From NCBI RefSeq assembly GCF_024343735.1, contig NZ_RJUE01000057.1, forward strand, positions 1 to 64,000: a DNA stretch of 64,000 nt. Reading direction: 5' to 3'. Source of the stretch: Lacihabitans sp. CCS-44. Lineage in GTDB: Bacteria > Bacteroidota > Bacteroidia > Cytophagales > Spirosomataceae. Under the pieces are notes generated by a model, which was given only the letters and a program-made list of their open reading frames with translations, did no database searches and was not told where the DNA came from. Shown one piece after another: positions 34,875-44,170 of the stretch. The position numbers and the translations under genes are program-made. Every line of letters begins with the position of its first letter. Within the stretch, counting starts at the first letter, position 1.

Positions 34875-36716
34875 ATGGAAAAATTAGACAAGAATTATAT
34901 CATAGGTTTCATACTATTGTTCTTAATGTATGGCACTTACATTTACTTTAACGACTCTCTGACACCACCGGCTGAACCTGCAAAAAATACAGCTGTAGTG
35001 GCAAAAAAAGTAATATCAGACACCACTTCATCGAATAAAATGGCGATTTCTGACAGTTCTGTGGTCAATGCTGCTGAACAACTCATAACAGCCGAGAACG
35101 AGAATATTAAGGTGACAATTTCGAGCAAAGGTGCTAGGATAGTAAAAGTAGAGTTGAAAAATTATAAAACATTTGTTGCTTATCAGGCCAACAAAACCGA
35201 AAACATGGTTTTATTTGATGGAAGTGGCACTTCTTCTGACTTTCAAATTCCAACCAACGCTGGTGATATAAGTTTGACTAATCTGAATTTCTCAGCGTCA
35301 AAAACAAGTATCTCTGCAAAAGGCGACAAAGCCGAAACTGTAGTTTTTACAACTCCGATTTCTGGTGGGAAAATAGAAAAAACCTATACCATATCTGGAA
35401 AAGGCTTTGAAATTAAACAAGACTTAAAAACAGAAGGACTGGGTTCTGTTCTAAAAAATGCTCCATCGACCATAATTTGGGAGAACCCAATGTTGGTTCT
35501 TGAAAATGATTTAGCAGAAAACCGCAAAGCTGCCCAAATAAACTACTTTGACAAAGAAGAATCTTTTGAGGACTTAGGACTTGGAAGTACATCTGATGAA
35601 AATGAGACGGCAGATTTACCAGTAAAATGGTTTTCATTCAAACAAAAATATTTCACATCTGGTGTTGTTTCTGAAAACGGTTACTTCGAAAAAGGGCAGT
35701 TTGACCTAAAAACCCCTCAAGAAGACAGTTCGATCGTAAAAATCGGAAAAATAACCGCACAGATTCCTTTCACAGATTTAAGTCAAAATAAGGTTTCGTT
35801 GAAATACTACTTCGGGCCAAACGACCTAGAGGCATTAAAAAGCGTCGGAAATGATTTTCAAAAAAATCTTTACTTGGGTTACGACATTGTGAAACCCGTA
35901 AACTTATATGTTTTTGTACCCTTATTCAATTGGGTAGAATCGTTCATCACCAACTACGGCTTGTTGATTATCATTGTAGTGTTGATGATAAAAATCACTC
36001 TGACACCACTTATTTACAAGTCTTATGTGAGTTCTGCTAAGATGAGAGTTTTGGCCCCCGAAATAGCGGCAATAAAAGAAAAAGTAGGTGACGATGCAGT
36101 GAAAGTTCAGCAAGAAACCATGAAATTATACCAACAAGTGGGTGTTAGTCCATTAAGTGGTTGCGTTCCGTTGTTGTTACAAATGCCTATTTTGATGTCT
36201 GTTTTCTTCTTGTTTCCAAACATGTTGATGTTCAGACAAAAGAACTTTTTATGGGCAAATGACCTGTCAACTTATGATTCATTGATCAACTGGGGTTTCA
36301 ATCTTCCGATTATTGGCCACCATATCAGTCTTTTTGTGGTATTGATGACTATCTCATCTTTGGCTTTTACCTATTACAACAACCAAGTTACGCCAGACCA
36401 ACCAGGTCCGGTGGATATGAAAAAATTGTCTTACATATTCCCTTTGGTGTTTTTCTTTGTATTGAATAGTTTTCCTGCGGCTTTGAGTTTCTATTATTTG
36501 GTATCCAATGTAGTGACTATTGCTCAGCAACTTATAGTTAGAAAATTCATCGATGAAGATAAGATTCTTGCTATTCTTGAGAAAAATCGTAAAAACTATC
36601 ACACTAAGCCCCAAAAGAAAAGCAAGTTTGGAGATTTCATCCAGAAACAGCTTCAAGCCTCTGAAGAAATGAAAAAGCAAAGCAGTGAATTAAAAAATTC
36701 AAGAAAAAAGAAATAA
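34875..36716 (+). CDS. yidC: Membrane protein insertase YidC
   Basis: YidC inserts inner-membrane proteins, alone or with Sec. The 613-residue product has an N-terminal span (YIIGFILLFLMYGTYIYF), a large periplasmic domain (about 60-350) and the five-helix C-terminal core with YFFGP, TPLIYKSYVSSAKMRVLAPE, VSPLSGCVPLLLQMPILMSV and FSYY-like FPAALSFYYLVSNVV. A basic Lys-rich tail ends KNSRKKK, as expected for ribosome contact. It is a single-gene unit that ends at the terminator at 36723. Confidence 0.95.
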   Translation: MEKLDKNYIIGFILLFLMYGTYIYFNDSLTPPAEPAKNTAVVAKKVISDTTSSNKMAISDSSVVNAAEQLITAENENIKVTISSKGARIVKVELKNYKTFVAYQANKTENMVLFDGSGTSSDFQIPTNAGDISLTNLNFSASKTSISAKGDKAETVVFTTPISGGKIEKTYTISGKGFEIKQDLKTEGLGSVLKNAPSTIIWENPMLVLENDLAENRKAAQINYFDKEESFEDLGLGSTSDENETADLPVKWFSFKQKYFTSGVVSENGYFEKGQFDLKTPQEDSSIVKIGKITAQIPFTDLSQNKVSLKYYFGPNDLEALKSVGNDFQKNLYLGYDIVKPVNLYVFVPLFNWVESFITNYGLLIIIVVLMIKITLTPLIYKSYVSSAKMRVLAPEIAAIKEKVGDDAVKVQQETMKLYQQVGVSPLSGCVPLLLQMPILMSVFFLFPNMLMFRQKNFLWANDLSTYDSLINWGFNLPIIGHHISLFVVLMTISSLAFTYYNNQVTPDQPGPVDMKKLSYIFPLVFFFVLNSFPAALSFYYLVSNVVTIAQQLIVRKFIDEDKILAILEKNRKNYHTKPQKKSKFGDFIQKQLQASEEMKKQSSELKNSRKKK

Positions 36717-36722
36717 ATAAAT

Positions 36723-36758
36723 GCTCTACAAGTTTTAGATTTGTAGGGCTTTTTTTTT
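36723..36758 (+). terminator. Terminator of yidC
   Basis: Arms GCTCTACAA (36723-36731) and TTGTAGGGC (36741-36749), one mismatch, are followed by a run of nine T residues. It lies 6 bases after the yidC stop codon. Confidence 0.9.
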
Positions 36759-36787
36759 ACTCCTAAATAGGTTATCTCAACTTTATA

Positions 36788-38452
36788 ATGAAAAAAATAT
36801 TTGTCATAGTGTTGGGTTTGTTTTCATCGGTATATGGGCAGCAGTTGAATGACCAAGCCTATCTGATAGAATACAAAAAAGCTGTTCAACTATTCGCTGA
36901 TAGTCAGTATGATTTGGCAGGGCCAAAGTTTGCCAAGCTTTGTGAGAAAGAGTATGCCAATCCTATGGTGCCTTATGCTTTTTTTTATAATGCACTGACG
37001 GCCAAGAATAAAGGAAATATATACCAAAGCAGGGTAATTTTCAGACAACTATTTGAAAAGTATTTTGATTGGGACAAAGTTAGTGAAGCAAGAATAATTT
37101 ATGCTGAATTGAACTTTGGAGAGAATTATTTTGAGGAAGGACTTAAAAGCATTGAAGCCATTCAAGAAAAGGAATTTGATGCAATAAAAAAAGGAATTCT
37201 TAACCAATACATTCCCAAAATAAAAAGCATTTCCACGCTAAAAGAATTGTACTTCAAATTTCCAACACAAGAAGTACTTGCCAGAAATTTGGTTGAAAAA
37301 ATTCAGGCAAACAGATACAATTCCAAAGATGATTTGGAGATATCTGACATGCTTACCAATAGATTTAAGCTAAAAGAAATCCCTAAGAATAAAGACGCCA
37401 AAAATAATTCCTCGAAAAGTTTGTCTGATGAAGAAACCGCTAGACTTGATTTTGGCATATTATTGCCGTTCAATCTAAATGACATAACCAACAGTGCGGG
37501 CTCAAACAAATATACGTATGAGCTGTATGAGGGAATGAAAATTGCGGCAGAACAGCTAAAAAATGATGGGATAATTGTAAATCTTCATGCATTTGATGTA
37601 AAAAAGACCAAGTTAGATTTTCAGCTATTAGAAAAAAAAGAAGGGTTTAAAAATTTAGATGCAATTGTTGGTCCACTTTATCCTGACCCCAACTACGAGG
37701 CTGTCCCTTTTGCAATAAGTAATAAAATCATCCAAGTCCATCCACTTTCAAACAACTTGGATTTGCTTAAAGATGGTAACAGCATTTTTTTAATGCAACC
37801 TTCACATTTGCAACAATCCAAAAAGGTATTGGAGTACGTAAATAGCTTAAACTATAGTAAATCAGTTAGTATTTACTTTGGTAATGCAAAAAAGGACTCT
37901 GTTTTTGCGGGTATATATAGATCGGAGGCATTAAAGAAGGGCTATACTATAACTGCTTTCAAAAAATTCAATGGCACCCTACAAAAACTTGTCCCGGAGA
38001 CTGGTCATGTTTTTCTGGCAACAGACAACAATCAAGGAATAAAATTTTTACAAAGTATATCTTACAGCAAAATTACATCTGAGATTATATGCACTGCCTC
38101 GTCATTTGCTTGGGAAAAAACACCCTCAAGTGTTTTAACTGAGAATGTTTCCTTGATTTATCCTGAATTTGTTTCAAAAGAAAAAGAACAAGTTAGAAAC
38201 TTTGAAAAAATATTCCTGGAAAAGATGGCCATATATCCTTCTTTCTATGCTTTTGCTGGATATGATTTAGTATATTTTTTTGGCAAAATGCTCAAAGATG
38301 GGAAAGACATATTTAAGCTGAACATAGGCTCTGGGCCTTATAAAGATGAATACCTTCTAAGTGGGTTTGATTTTAGTGGAAAAATAAAAGAAAATGCAAT
38401 TGTACCGATTGTAAAATACAAAAACGAGGTATTTGAGGAGATTTATAGATAA
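36788..38452 (+). CDS. LpoA-like secreted protein: TPR region plus type-1 periplasmic-binding fold
   Basis: The 554-residue product has a signal peptide (MKKIFVIVLGLFSSVYGQ), a helical repeat region (about 25-190, TPR-like), a Ser/Asn linker, and a LivJ-like type-1 periplasmic-binding fold from about residue 215 (LDFGILLPFNL, YELYEGMKIAAEQLKNDGI, LDAIVGPLYPD). The order TPR then type-1 fold is that of LpoA, the outer-membrane activator of penicillin-binding proteins, but there is no lipobox here. The stop is 3 bases before hemL. Function by analogy only; an amino-acid-binding role is also possible. Confidence 0.7.
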   Translation: MKKIFVIVLGLFSSVYGQQLNDQAYLIEYKKAVQLFADSQYDLAGPKFAKLCEKEYANPMVPYAFFYNALTAKNKGNIYQSRVIFRQLFEKYFDWDKVSEARIIYAELNFGENYFEEGLKSIEAIQEKEFDAIKKGILNQYIPKIKSISTLKELYFKFPTQEVLARNLVEKIQANRYNSKDDLEISDMLTNRFKLKEIPKNKDAKNNSSKSLSDEETARLDFGILLPFNLNDITNSAGSNKYTYELYEGMKIAAEQLKNDGIIVNLHAFDVKKTKLDFQLLEKKEGFKNLDAIVGPLYPDPNYEAVPFAISNKIIQVHPLSNNLDLLKDGNSIFLMQPSHLQQSKKVLEYVNSLNYSKSVSIYFGNAKKDSVFAGIYRSEALKKGYTITAFKKFNGTLQKLVPETGHVFLATDNNQGIKFLQSISYSKITSEIICTASSFAWEKTPSSVLTENVSLIYPEFVSKEKEQVRNFEKIFLEKMAIYPSFYAFAGYDLVYFFGKMLKDGKDIFKLNIGSGPYKDEYLLSGFDFSGKIKENAIVPIVKYKNEVFEEIYR

Positions 38453-38455
38453 AAA

Positions 38456-39754
38456 ATGAAAAACAAAAATAGTTCGAAGCTTTTTGAAGAAGCAAAACAA
38501 TATATTCCAGGCGGAGTCAATTCACCTGTTAGAGCGTTTAAATCTGTCGGCGGAAATCCACGTTTCATAAAGAGAGCAAAAGGAGCCTACCTCACAGATG
38601 AAGACAACAATAAGTACATAGACATGATTGGTTCTTGGGGACCAATGATTCTAGGTCACGCATTTGGGCCGATTGAAAACGAAGTAAGAAAAGCCGTAAA
38701 ATCATCTTTCTCATTTGGTGCACCTACCAAGAAAGAAGTAAGCATGGCCAAGTTAATTTGCGACTTGGTGCCTTCAGTAGAAATGGTCAGAATGGTCAAT
38801 TCAGGAACTGAAGCGACCATGTCAGCGATTAGATTGGCAAGAGCATATACCGGAAAAGACAAAATTATAAAGTTTGAGGGTTGCTATCATGGTCACGGAG
38901 ACGCCTTTCTTATTTCGGCCGGTAGTGGAGCAATGAGTATGGGGCATCCAGATAGCCCAGGTGTTACCCAGGCAACTGCCAATGATACATTGACTGTGCC
39001 TTATAACAATACAGAGGCTTTGAGTCAAATGATTAAGAAGAATAAAGGTAAAATTGCAGGTTTGATTATAGAACCCGTGGTAGGCAACATGGGTTGCGTT
39101 TTGCCGAATCCAGGTTACCTTGAATTTATTCGTGAAATTTGTACCAAAGAAGGTATAATCTTGATATTTGATGAAGTAATGACAGGCTTCAGATTGGCAC
39201 TTGGCGGTGCTCAAGAACGATTTAACATAACCCCAGACTTGACGACCATGGGTAAAATCATTGGGGGCGGTATGCCTGTTGGAGCCTATGGCGGAAAACG
39301 TGAAATTATGGAAATGGTATCTCCATCTGGTCCAATGTATCAGGCAGGGACGCTTTCGGGTAACCCTATTGCCATGTCAGCTGGATTGGAAATGCTAAAA
39401 CATCTAAAAAAACACACAGACATTTACAAAGACCTAGATAATGCGGGCTTAGAATTAGCATCAGGGATTAGAAAATCTTTGGCCGAATTAGAGCTTGATT
39501 ACTCAGTTAATCAACTGGGATCTATGTACAGCTTGTTTTTTGCAAAGGAAAAGGTGGTAGATTATGATACCGCCAAAACTTGTGACACAAAATCATTTGG
39601 CAAATACTTTAACAAAATGCTCGAAAGAGGCATCTATTTAGCCCCTAGCCAATTTGAGTCCTTGTTTGTTTCTACAAAAATAGATAGCAAGCTCATCAAA
39701 AAGGTATTGAAGGCCAATCACGATAGTTTGAAAGAATTAAAAGCTAACAAATGA
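38456..39754 (+). CDS. hemL: Glutamate-1-semialdehyde 2,1-aminomutase
   Basis: HemL makes 5-aminolevulinate from glutamate-1-semialdehyde, a PLP-dependent step of tetrapyrrole synthesis. The 432-residue product has YIPGGVNSPVRAFKSVGGNP at the N terminus, the FEGCYHGHGDAFL motif, FDEVMTGFRLALGGA (Asp to PLP N1), and GKIIGGGMPVGAYGG, with the PLP-binding Lys. Length and motifs are normal. It overlaps the next gene by 4 bases (ATGA), suggesting co-translation with the GT2 glycosyltransferase. Confidence 0.96.
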   Translation: MKNKNSSKLFEEAKQYIPGGVNSPVRAFKSVGGNPRFIKRAKGAYLTDEDNNKYIDMIGSWGPMILGHAFGPIENEVRKAVKSSFSFGAPTKKEVSMAKLICDLVPSVEMVRMVNSGTEATMSAIRLARAYTGKDKIIKFEGCYHGHGDAFLISAGSGAMSMGHPDSPGVTQATANDTLTVPYNNTEALSQMIKKNKGKIAGLIIEPVVGNMGCVLPNPGYLEFIREICTKEGIILIFDEVMTGFRLALGGAQERFNITPDLTTMGKIIGGGMPVGAYGGKREIMEMVSPSGPMYQAGTLSGNPIAMSAGLEMLKHLKKHTDIYKDLDNAGLELASGIRKSLAELELDYSVNQLGSMYSLFFAKEKVVDYDTAKTCDTKSFGKYFNKMLERGIYLAPSQFESLFVSTKIDSKLIKKVLKANHDSLKELKANK

Positions 39755-40716
39755 TCAAATACTCTGTCGTAGTTCCGATTTATAATCGACCAAAAGAACT
39801 TGAGGAGCTATTAGAAAGCCTAACATTACAAGAATTTACAGATTTTGAGGTAATCATTATCGAGGATGGTTCCAGTATTTCAAGTGAAAACATTGCGAAA
39901 AAATATCAATCTTCACTTGAACTTCAATATTTCTCAAAGCCAAATGAAGGTCAAGGTTTTGGAAGAAATTTTGGTGCAAATTATGCCTCGGGAGAATTTT
40001 TAATATTCTTCGATTCGGATGTAATTGTCCCTAAAGAATATTTCAAAACTGTCGACGCTTACTTAGAAGGCCACAAAATAGAGGCGTTTGGTGGCGAAGA
40101 CAAAGCATCTGAAGATTTTAGCGATTTCCAAAAAGCATTGAGTTATTCCATGACTTCTTTTTTAACCACGGGCGGAATTAGAAATAAAAATCAAAATGCT
40201 GGAGGAAACTACCAAATCAGAAGCTACAATTGTGGTATTAAATCTGAATTGTTTCGTGAAATTGGAGGTTTTAAAAAGACCAACATGGGTGAAGACATGG
40301 AGTTAAATAATAGGCTGGAAAGACTTCAAATCTCAAAATGTCTAATTCCCAATGCATACGTATATCACAAGAGAAGAGGAGATTTTACAAGTTTTTTTAA
40401 GCAAATATTTAGCTTTGGGCGAACGAGAATACAACTTAAAAACATGTTTGGGATTCCTATAAAAATCGTGCATCTGTTTCCAGTAGGTTTTGTTTTATTT
40501 ACAATATTTGCATTTTTATTAATAGGATTAAATATTGATTATAAATTTCTCCCGATTGGTTTATTGAGTTTATATTTTGGATTTATTTTTGTTCATAGTA
40601 CAGTAAGTACACTAAATCTGAAAGTTGGTTTTCTTTCCATAATAGCTTCATTTATTCAACATCTAGCCTACGGATTGGGTTTTTTGAAAGAGATGCTTTT
40701 TCCAAATAAGAAATAA
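39751..40716 (+). CDS. GT2-family glycosyltransferase with C-terminal membrane anchor
   Basis: The 321-residue product has the GT2 fold: VVVPIYNRPKELEELLESL at the N terminus, IIEDGSS, the metal-binding FFDSDVIVP (DxD), and the acceptor-side GEDMELNNRL (ED motif). Two hydrophobic spans lie near the C terminus (about 240-262 and 265-285), which would hold it in the inner membrane. The sugar and acceptor cannot be deduced; a role in cell-surface glycan synthesis is likely. It overlaps hemL by 4 bases. Its last 65 bases overlap the convergent zinc-ribbon gene. Confidence 0.88.
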   Translation: MIKYSVVVPIYNRPKELEELLESLTLQEFTDFEVIIIEDGSSISSENIAKKYQSSLELQYFSKPNEGQGFGRNFGANYASGEFLIFFDSDVIVPKEYFKTVDAYLEGHKIEAFGGEDKASEDFSDFQKALSYSMTSFLTTGGIRNKNQNAGGNYQIRSYNCGIKSELFREIGGFKKTNMGEDMELNNRLERLQISKCLIPNAYVYHKRRGDFTSFFKQIFSFGRTRIQLKNMFGIPIKIVHLFPVGFVLFTIFAFLLIGLNIDYKFLPIGLLSLYFGFIFVHSTVSTLNLKVGFLSIIASFIQHLAYGLGFLKEMLFPNKK

Positions 40717-40948
40717 GATTTAATTCTGACTTTAAATTCATGACATTTTCTGTGACAGGAGGGTACCAATTTAAATGCAGGGTTATGCTTTTACAGCCAG
40801 GTTGTTGACATTCAGTAAATTCATGAATATATCCACAATGTAAACACTTACCGATATTATTAAAGTGGTTAAAACTCTCTCCACAAAAACATAACCATTC
40901 CTGGTGGTTATCAGGGGGAGTTTTACAATCTGGACAAATGGCTGACAT
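40652..40948 (-). CDS. Small zinc-ribbon-like protein
   Basis: The 98-residue product has four Cys-rich knuckles in the N-terminal half: CPDC (5-8), CFCG (20-23), CLHCGY (35-40) and CQQPGC (48-53). This pattern can bind two zinc ions and argues for a real gene. The C-terminal part is unremarkable. It overlaps the end of the convergent glycosyltransferase gene by 65 bases. On the minus strand TATTTTTG (40975-40968) is a -7 promoter match 20 bases before its ATG. Role unknown. Confidence 0.75.
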   Translation of the reverse strand: MSAICPDCKTPPDNHQEWLCFCGESFNHFNNIGKCLHCGYIHEFTECQQPGCKSITLHLNWYPPVTENVMNLKSELNLISYLEKASLSKNPIRRLDVE

Positions 40949-41036
40949 TATTATAGGTTAAGGTGTACAAAAATAGCTTTTTTAGGCGATTTTTGTAAAT
41001 AAAATAAATTAAAATTTTAGGAAATTACAGAAGAAA

Positions 41037-42794
41037 TTGAAACCATCGGAAACAGAAAAAAAAATAGTTGATTATCAAATACTTAAGCGTTTGTTTGGTT
41101 TCTTGATACCTTATAAATCAAAATTCACTCTTTTAGTATTTCTTATTATCCTTGGGGCTGTCCTGGCTCCTGCCCTTCCATTGATGATTCAAACTACCAT
41201 TGACGGTCCAATAGCTGAGGGTGATTTTAGCAAATTGGCCCTGTATTTGGGTGTCATGGTCGTCATTTTGGTGTTTAATTCGATTATTTCTTATTTTAAC
41301 ACCTACGAGGCTGGCTGGCTAAGTCAGCAAATCATCCATGATATAAGGCAGCAAGTATTCGATAAAATCATTCGTTTAAAATTAAGATACTACGACCAAA
41401 CGCCCATTGGCAAATTGGTGACACGTACTATATCTGATGTTGAATCTCTGTCTGACGTTTTTAGCTCAGGTTTTGCAGCTATTGCGGGTGATTTTTTACA
41501 GCTGATACTGATTATTTCTGTCATGTTCTATCTCGACTGGAAACTTACCTTAATCAGCATAAGTACCATACCGCTCTTACTGATAAGCACTTATGTTTTT
41601 AAAGAAAAAGTAAAAAAATCATTTAATCAAGTAAGAAATGCTGTGGCCAATCTGAACTCGTTTGTTCAAGAGCGAATTTCAGGCATGAGTCTCATTCAGA
41701 TTTTTAATGTCCAACAACAAGAACATACCAAGTTTAAGAACTTGAATATCGAACACCGAGACGCCAACATAAAATCCATACTTTATTATTCCGTATATTT
41801 TCCTGTTGCAGATGTTATTTCTGCCTTGGGAGTTGGATTAATTGTGTGGTATGGAGCTCAAGGCCTTATAAACCATGAAGTAAGTTATGGCACAATTACT
41901 GCATTCATCATGTTTATCAATCAGTTTTTCAGACCAATAAGAATGATAGCTGACAGAATAAACACCCTGCAAATGGGCGTGGTGAGTGTTTCTAGAATAA
42001 TAGAAATACTCGATGACGAAGAAAATATAGAACAGAATGAATCAGAAAAAAGAGAAATTCGTGGAGAAGTAAGTTTCAAAAATGTTTGGTTTGCCTACAT
42101 TGACGAACAATGGGTATTGAAAAACTTAAATTTTGAGGCAAAAATTGGTGAATCTGTGGCCTTTGTAGGAGCAACTGGGGCTGGAAAAACCTCCATAATA
42201 AGTCTACTCAATGGTTTTTACAATATCAATCAGGGAGAAATTCTGATAGACCAACACAACATTTCGAAATGGAATCTCGAAAATTTGAGAAGTCAGATTG
42301 GCGTAGTTTTACAAGATGTCTTTCTGTTTAAAGGAAGTATTGCGGAAAACTTAAGAATGGGTGACAAAAATATCACCAATGAAATGATTGTCAGTGCTGC
42401 CAAAGAGGTTGGAGTTGATGAATTTATTAATCGATTGCCTGGAGCTTATAACTACGAAGTTATGGAACGTGGTGCAACATTATCCATGGGACAAAGACAA
42501 CTATTGTCTTTTGTAAGGGTTCTGTTGCAAAATCCAAAAATAATAATCCTGGACGAAGCGACCTCTTCTATTGACTCAGAGTCGGAAGAACTTATTCAAA
42601 ATGCTATAGAAAAGCTCATGAAAAATCGAACTTCGATTGTGATTGCTCACAGACTAAGTACAATTCAGAAGGCCAATAAGATCATTTTGCTTGAAAAAGG
42701 GGAGATAAAAGAAGTTGGCACGCATCAAGAGCTGCTTTCAATGAATGGATTATATACAAAATTATACGAAATTCAATTTTCCGAAACTATCTAA
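41037..42794 (+). CDS. ABC exporter of the MsbA type
   Basis: The 585-residue half-transporter has six membrane helices (about 20-330) and a C-terminal ATPase with Walker A GATGAGKT (about 377-384), signature LSMGQRQ (about 478-484) and Walker B IIILDEATSS (about 501-510). Homodimers of this type move lipids such as lipid A, or drugs. The first possible start is a TTG at 41037 preceded by an in-frame stop; the next ATG is inside the first transmembrane region, so the TTG is chosen. No substrate-specific neighbour is present. Confidence 0.88.
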   Translation: MKPSETEKKIVDYQILKRLFGFLIPYKSKFTLLVFLIILGAVLAPALPLMIQTTIDGPIAEGDFSKLALYLGVMVVILVFNSIISYFNTYEAGWLSQQIIHDIRQQVFDKIIRLKLRYYDQTPIGKLVTRTISDVESLSDVFSSGFAAIAGDFLQLILIISVMFYLDWKLTLISISTIPLLLISTYVFKEKVKKSFNQVRNAVANLNSFVQERISGMSLIQIFNVQQQEHTKFKNLNIEHRDANIKSILYYSVYFPVADVISALGVGLIVWYGAQGLINHEVSYGTITAFIMFINQFFRPIRMIADRINTLQMGVVSVSRIIEILDDEENIEQNESEKREIRGEVSFKNVWFAYIDEQWVLKNLNFEAKIGESVAFVGATGAGKTSIISLLNGFYNINQGEILIDQHNISKWNLENLRSQIGVVLQDVFLFKGSIAENLRMGDKNITNEMIVSAAKEVGVDEFINRLPGAYNYEVMERGATLSMGQRQLLSFVRVLLQNPKIIILDEATSSIDSESEELIQNAIEKLMKNRTSIVIAHRLSTIQKANKIILLEKGEIKEVGTHQELLSMNGLYTKLYEIQFSETI

Positions 42795-42886
42795 TAATCA
42801 ATATATTACGTTTTTTTTGGCTACCAAAAATAAATTTATAAATTTTTTTTTTAATATTCTCCTATAAAAGTGGCACGAGAATTGGT

Positions 42887-42907
42887 GTATAATTATCAAA
42901 ATTATAC
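42887..42907. promoter_or_regulatory. Palindrome just upstream of the WG-repeat gene
   Basis: GTATAATT (42887-42894) and AATTATAC (42900-42907) are perfect 8-base arms with a 5-base spacer, ending 5 bases before the start codon. It is a candidate operator or translation-controlling hairpin. Confidence 0.4.
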
Positions 42908-42912
42908 TACCC

Positions 42913-44112
42913 ATGTTACAGGAAAAAAATAAAACACTTTTTACAATCGCCCTCACTTTATTAGTGGCAGTTTCGGCAATGGGCCAAGTTTCAAAGAAAT
43001 TCTCGGCGGGTTTTAAATACTCCGATGGATTTTCAAAAATCATGTTGAATGGCAAATATGGTTTTATAAACAAAGAGGGATCTTTAGCTATACCATGTGT
43101 ATTCGATTATTCAAATGATTTCTCCAACAATCATGCGATTGTACGCAACGGCAAAAAATACGCAATTATTAGTTCGAACGGACTACCAATTGTTGATTTC
43201 AAATATGAATACCTTGAGAATTTTTCAAATGGATTAGCACTTTTCAAACAAAACGGAAAGTTTGGTTTTGTAGATCAAAAAGGGAATGAGTTAGTAAGTG
43301 CTGAATATGATTTTGCAACGAGTTTTTCTGAGGGACTTGCTTTAGTAGAAAAAAATGGCAAAGTAGGTTTTATCGACAACAAAGGCAAAGTAGTTATTGA
43401 TATCAAATATGAGTTTGGTAGCTCGTTTGTTGAAGGTCTTGCTTTGATTAAAGTAAATAACAAATTTGGTTATATCAATACCAAAGGTGCAACCGTTATA
43501 GAACCAATTTACGAATCGGCTACCGCCTTCAGTGAAGGATTAGCTTCAGTAAAACTAAATGGCAAATTCGGCATCATTAACAAAAAAGTTAAATCAATTG
43601 TAGCTTTCGAATATTCAAATATTACTCCATTCAAAAATGGTTTAGCCGTATTTGAGAAAGACGGAAACTTCGGATTACTTGACAATAAGGGCAACATTAC
43701 AGCTCAAAACTTTCAATACATCGAGGAATCTTCGGAAGGATTATTTGGGTTCAAAAAATTCGGTTTGTGGGGCTTTATGGATATTGAAGGCGAAACGATT
43801 GTTGAACCAATTTTCGAAAACATAAGAGCTTTTTCTAACGGGATGGCAGTAGTAAGTGTAAACAAAAAGTTTGGTTACATAGATACCAAAGGCAAGTTGG
43901 TTGTACCTATTATATTTGACAATGCCACAGATTACTCAGAAGGTTTGGGTGCTGTTAAATACCGAGATACATATTTATTCCTAGATCAAAATGCCAGAGA
44001 AAGAATAGAAATTACAAGAAGTTTGAGTAACCAAGATAAAATCATGGTAAAAGTTTTGGATGAAGATTCTGCCAAAAAAGATGCCTTTATTACAAGTATT
44101 GATTTAGATTAA
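42913..44112 (+). CDS. Secreted WG-repeat protein
   Basis: The 399-residue product has a signal peptide (hydrophobic residues about 9-24, ending AMGQ) and about ten copies of a WG-type repeat of 35-37 residues, here with Phe-Gly in place of Trp-Gly (KYGFINKEG, KFGFVDQKG, KVGFIDNKG, KFGYINTKG and so on; one copy is LWGFMDIEG). WG-repeat proteins are frequent in Bacteroidota; their function is not settled. The last 45 residues are non-repetitive. It is a single gene and ends at a shared terminator. Confidence 0.85.
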   Translation: MLQEKNKTLFTIALTLLVAVSAMGQVSKKFSAGFKYSDGFSKIMLNGKYGFINKEGSLAIPCVFDYSNDFSNNHAIVRNGKKYAIISSNGLPIVDFKYEYLENFSNGLALFKQNGKFGFVDQKGNELVSAEYDFATSFSEGLALVEKNGKVGFIDNKGKVVIDIKYEFGSSFVEGLALIKVNNKFGYINTKGATVIEPIYESATAFSEGLASVKLNGKFGIINKKVKSIVAFEYSNITPFKNGLAVFEKDGNFGLLDNKGNITAQNFQYIEESSEGLFGFKKFGLWGFMDIEGETIVEPIFENIRAFSNGMAVVSVNKKFGYIDTKGKLVVPIIFDNATDYSEGLGAVKYRDTYLFLDQNARERIEITRSLSNQDKIMVKVLDEDSAKKDAFITSIDLD

Positions 44113-44138
44113 AATTTATATTTTCCTGAATATATATA

Positions 44139-44170
44139 ATCACCTAAGCAATAGCTCAGGTGATTTTTTA
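44139..44170. terminator. Terminator shared by WG-repeat gene and P1 peptidase gene
   Basis: ATCACCT (44139-44145) pairs with AGGTGAT (44158-44164) and is extended inward by AGC/GCT. T-rich sequence follows on the plus strand. It lies between two convergent genes and touches the stop of the peptidase gene. Confidence 0.8.
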
